Below, piece after piece: positions 5,295 through 6,514 of a DNA stretch of 6,514 bases. The notes below the pieces were generated by a model. It was not told the origin of the DNA and searched no databases. It saw only the letters and a list, made by a program, of their open reading frames with translations. A program made the position numbers and the translations under genes. Position 1 is the stretch's first letter. The number at the start of each line of letters is the position of its first letter. This stretch comes from an uncultured Lachnospiraceae bacterium. GTDB lineage: Bacteria > Bacillota > Clostridia > Lachnospirales > Lachnospiraceae. The stretch lies in assembly GCA_902803245.1 (NCBI GenBank), contig CADCPJ010000133.1, forward strand, positions 1 to 6,514. Reading direction: 5' to 3'.

Positions 5295-6482
5295 ATGTTG
5301 AGGTTCAGGAAACCGGGCAGCGCCGACTATTATGACTACAATCTGATTGCTGTGATTATCCTCTTGATCGGATTCGGGCTCGTCATGCTCTACAGCACGA
5401 GCGCCTACCGGGCGGGGATAAGATACAACAACGATATGTATTTCTTCACAAAGCAGGCGCGGTATGCCGTACTTGCGGTCATCATCGCCATCGTCCTGTC
5501 CCTGGCAGACTACCACATCCTGTGGGGAATGGCCAACGCGCTCTATGTGCTCTCCATCATCCTGCTTCTCCTCGTGAGGCTGACGCCTCTCGGCCGGACA
5601 ATCAACGGCGCGAGGAGATGGATTGCGATCGGCCCCGTAAGCTTCCAGGCGGCGGAGGTCTCCAAGATCGCAGTGATCGTCTTCGTGCCGATGCTGATTA
5701 CAGCCATGGGGAGAAAGTTCCGCGGGATGAAGGCACTCCTGCCCCCGGCCATCGCGGGAGGAATCCAGGCACTGGCCGTCTATATCCTGACGTCGAATCT
5801 CAGCACGGCCGTCATCATCTGCATCATCACGGCGACGGTGATCTTTGTCGCCCACCCGGACACGAGGAAGCTTCTTCTCATCGGAGCGGGCATCCTCGCC
5901 ATCGGCGCGGCGGCGGTCGCGATTGTGGCCATAAGCGGCGGAAACGGCGGCTTCCGCTCCATGCGCATCCTGGTCTGGCTCCATCCCGAGGAGTACTCCT
6001 CGGAGGGCGGATACCAGATTATGCAGGCCCTCTACGCCCTCGGAAGCGGCGGCTTTTTCGGCAAGGGACTCGGCAACAGCATGCAGAAGCTCGGGGCGGT
6101 TCCCGAGGCCGAGAACGACATGATCTTTTCAATCATCTGCGAGGAACTGGGGATCTTCGGCGGCATCATCGTCGTCCTCCTCTTCCTCTACCTGCTCTAC
6201 CGCCTCTTCTTCATCGCCCAGAACGCTCCGGACCTCTTCGGGTCGCTCATGGTGATCGGCATCTTTGCCCACATCGCGTCGCAGGTGATTCTGAATATCG
6301 CCGTGGTGCTGGCTGTCATTCCCACGACGGGGATCACGCTTCCCTTTGTGAGCTACGGGGGGACGTCGGTCTTCCTGCTGATGGCGGAAATGGCCATCGC
6401 ACTGTCGGTGTCGAGCAGCATCCGGTTCCGGTCCGTGGAGAGGGACCTGTGGGGGGAATACGGAGCCCACGAAGAGTTTTAG
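5295..6482 (+). CDS. ftsW: FtsW/SpoVE-type SEDS peptidoglycan glycosyltransferase
   Basis: This 395-residue integral membrane protein polymerises lipid II into glycan strands, working with a class B penicillin-binding protein at division or sporulation septa. About ten membrane segments are visible (near 16-34, 57-70, 77-95, 124-138, 147-165, 170-185, 193-213, 285-305, 316-341, 350-372). Family motifs: TINGARRWI (102-110), QAAEVSK (118-124), SNLSTA (167-172), the long extracytoplasmic loop with ALGSGGFFGKGLGNSMQK (248-265), PEAENDMIF (270-278) with the presumed catalytic Asp275, and PTTGITLPFVSYGGTS (343-358). The QK...PEA.ND pattern favours FtsW/SpoVE over RodA, but the three paralogues cannot be separated fully without a tree. 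Length is normal. The gene is 110 bases after DUF5662 on the same strand; no mur gene or PBP partner is inside the window. Stop TAG 6480-6482. Confidence 0.9.
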   Translation: MLRFRKPGSADYYDYNLIAVIILLIGFGLVMLYSTSAYRAGIRYNNDMYFFTKQARYAVLAVIIAIVLSLADYHILWGMANALYVLSIILLLLVRLTPLGRTINGARRWIAIGPVSFQAAEVSKIAVIVFVPMLITAMGRKFRGMKALLPPAIAGGIQALAVYILTSNLSTAVIICIITATVIFVAHPDTRKLLLIGAGILAIGAAAVAIVAISGGNGGFRSMRILVWLHPEEYSSEGGYQIMQALYALGSGGFFGKGLGNSMQKLGAVPEAENDMIFSIICEELGIFGGIIVVLLFLYLLYRLFFIAQNAPDLFGSLMVIGIFAHIASQVILNIAVVLAVIPTTGITLPFVSYGGTSVFLLMAEMAIALSVSSSIRFRSVERDLWGEYGAHEEF

Positions 6483-6514
6483 CGTATTTTTGAGACGGCA
6501 GACGGGATGAGACG

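Noticed and set aside
5522..6493. Long alternative plus-strand frame (323 codons) inside the ftsW-like gene
   Set aside because: It is His/Arg/Gly-rich low-complexity translation with no family features; the other frame is a complete SEDS protein.
6507..6514. Start of another gene at an ATG near the right edge
   Set aside because: Only two full codons are visible and no clear ribosome binding site precedes it, so a gene cannot be supported.

Overview
The window reads as a chromosomal segment of a GC-rich Clostridia-class Firmicute, most likely a gut Lachnospiraceae-type bacterium. That placement is inference from recognised families: a clostridial-style dUTPase, an acidic DUF1292 protein, a DUF5662 protein, an FtsW/SpoVE-type glycan polymerase, and AGGAGG-type ribosome binding sites. 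No tRNA, rRNA, CRISPR array, insertion sequence or phage gene is visible.

Layout. Positions 1-432 (+) hold a dUTPase that lacks only its first few codons. It converges on a minus-strand DUF1292 gene (504-827). A strong hairpin lies between them, and its U-run direction shows that it terminates the minus-strand gene. The 307-base divergent gap (828-1134) is the main regulatory stretch. It carries a good sigma-A-type promoter for DUF1292, a terminator-like hairpin directly in front of the DUF1292 ribosome binding site, and two exact 15-base direct repeats beside a weak promoter candidate for the rightward gene. Rightward genes follow: an N-acetylhexosamine 1-kinase-like (NahK-like) sugar kinase (1135-2226); a large CBM48/GH13 protein of the glycogen-debranching (GlgX/isoamylase) type with a repetitive C-terminal tail (2386-4587); a DUF5662 protein 15 bases later (4603-5184); and an FtsW/SpoVE-type SEDS protein (5295-6482). 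The last 32 bases contain no supportable gene.

Working together. The 15-base gap suggests that the GH13 and DUF5662 genes are co-transcribed. The kinase may be a separate unit, because 159 bases with an extended -10 promoter separate it from the GH13 gene. The ftsW-like gene starts 110 bases after DUF5662 and could be read through or have its own promoter. The window does not make one obvious pathway: it mixes nucleotide housekeeping, amino-sugar activation, alpha-glucan biology and envelope synthesis.

The most notable item is the GH13 protein. It keeps the family scaffold and much of its C-terminal half, but the catalytic nucleophile is Ile, the transition-state Asp is Asn, and the region I Asp and both active-site His are replaced. 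The loop between regions I and II is also greatly shortened. It looks like a glucan-binding pseudoenzyme with a disordered Lys/Glu/Pro repeat tail.
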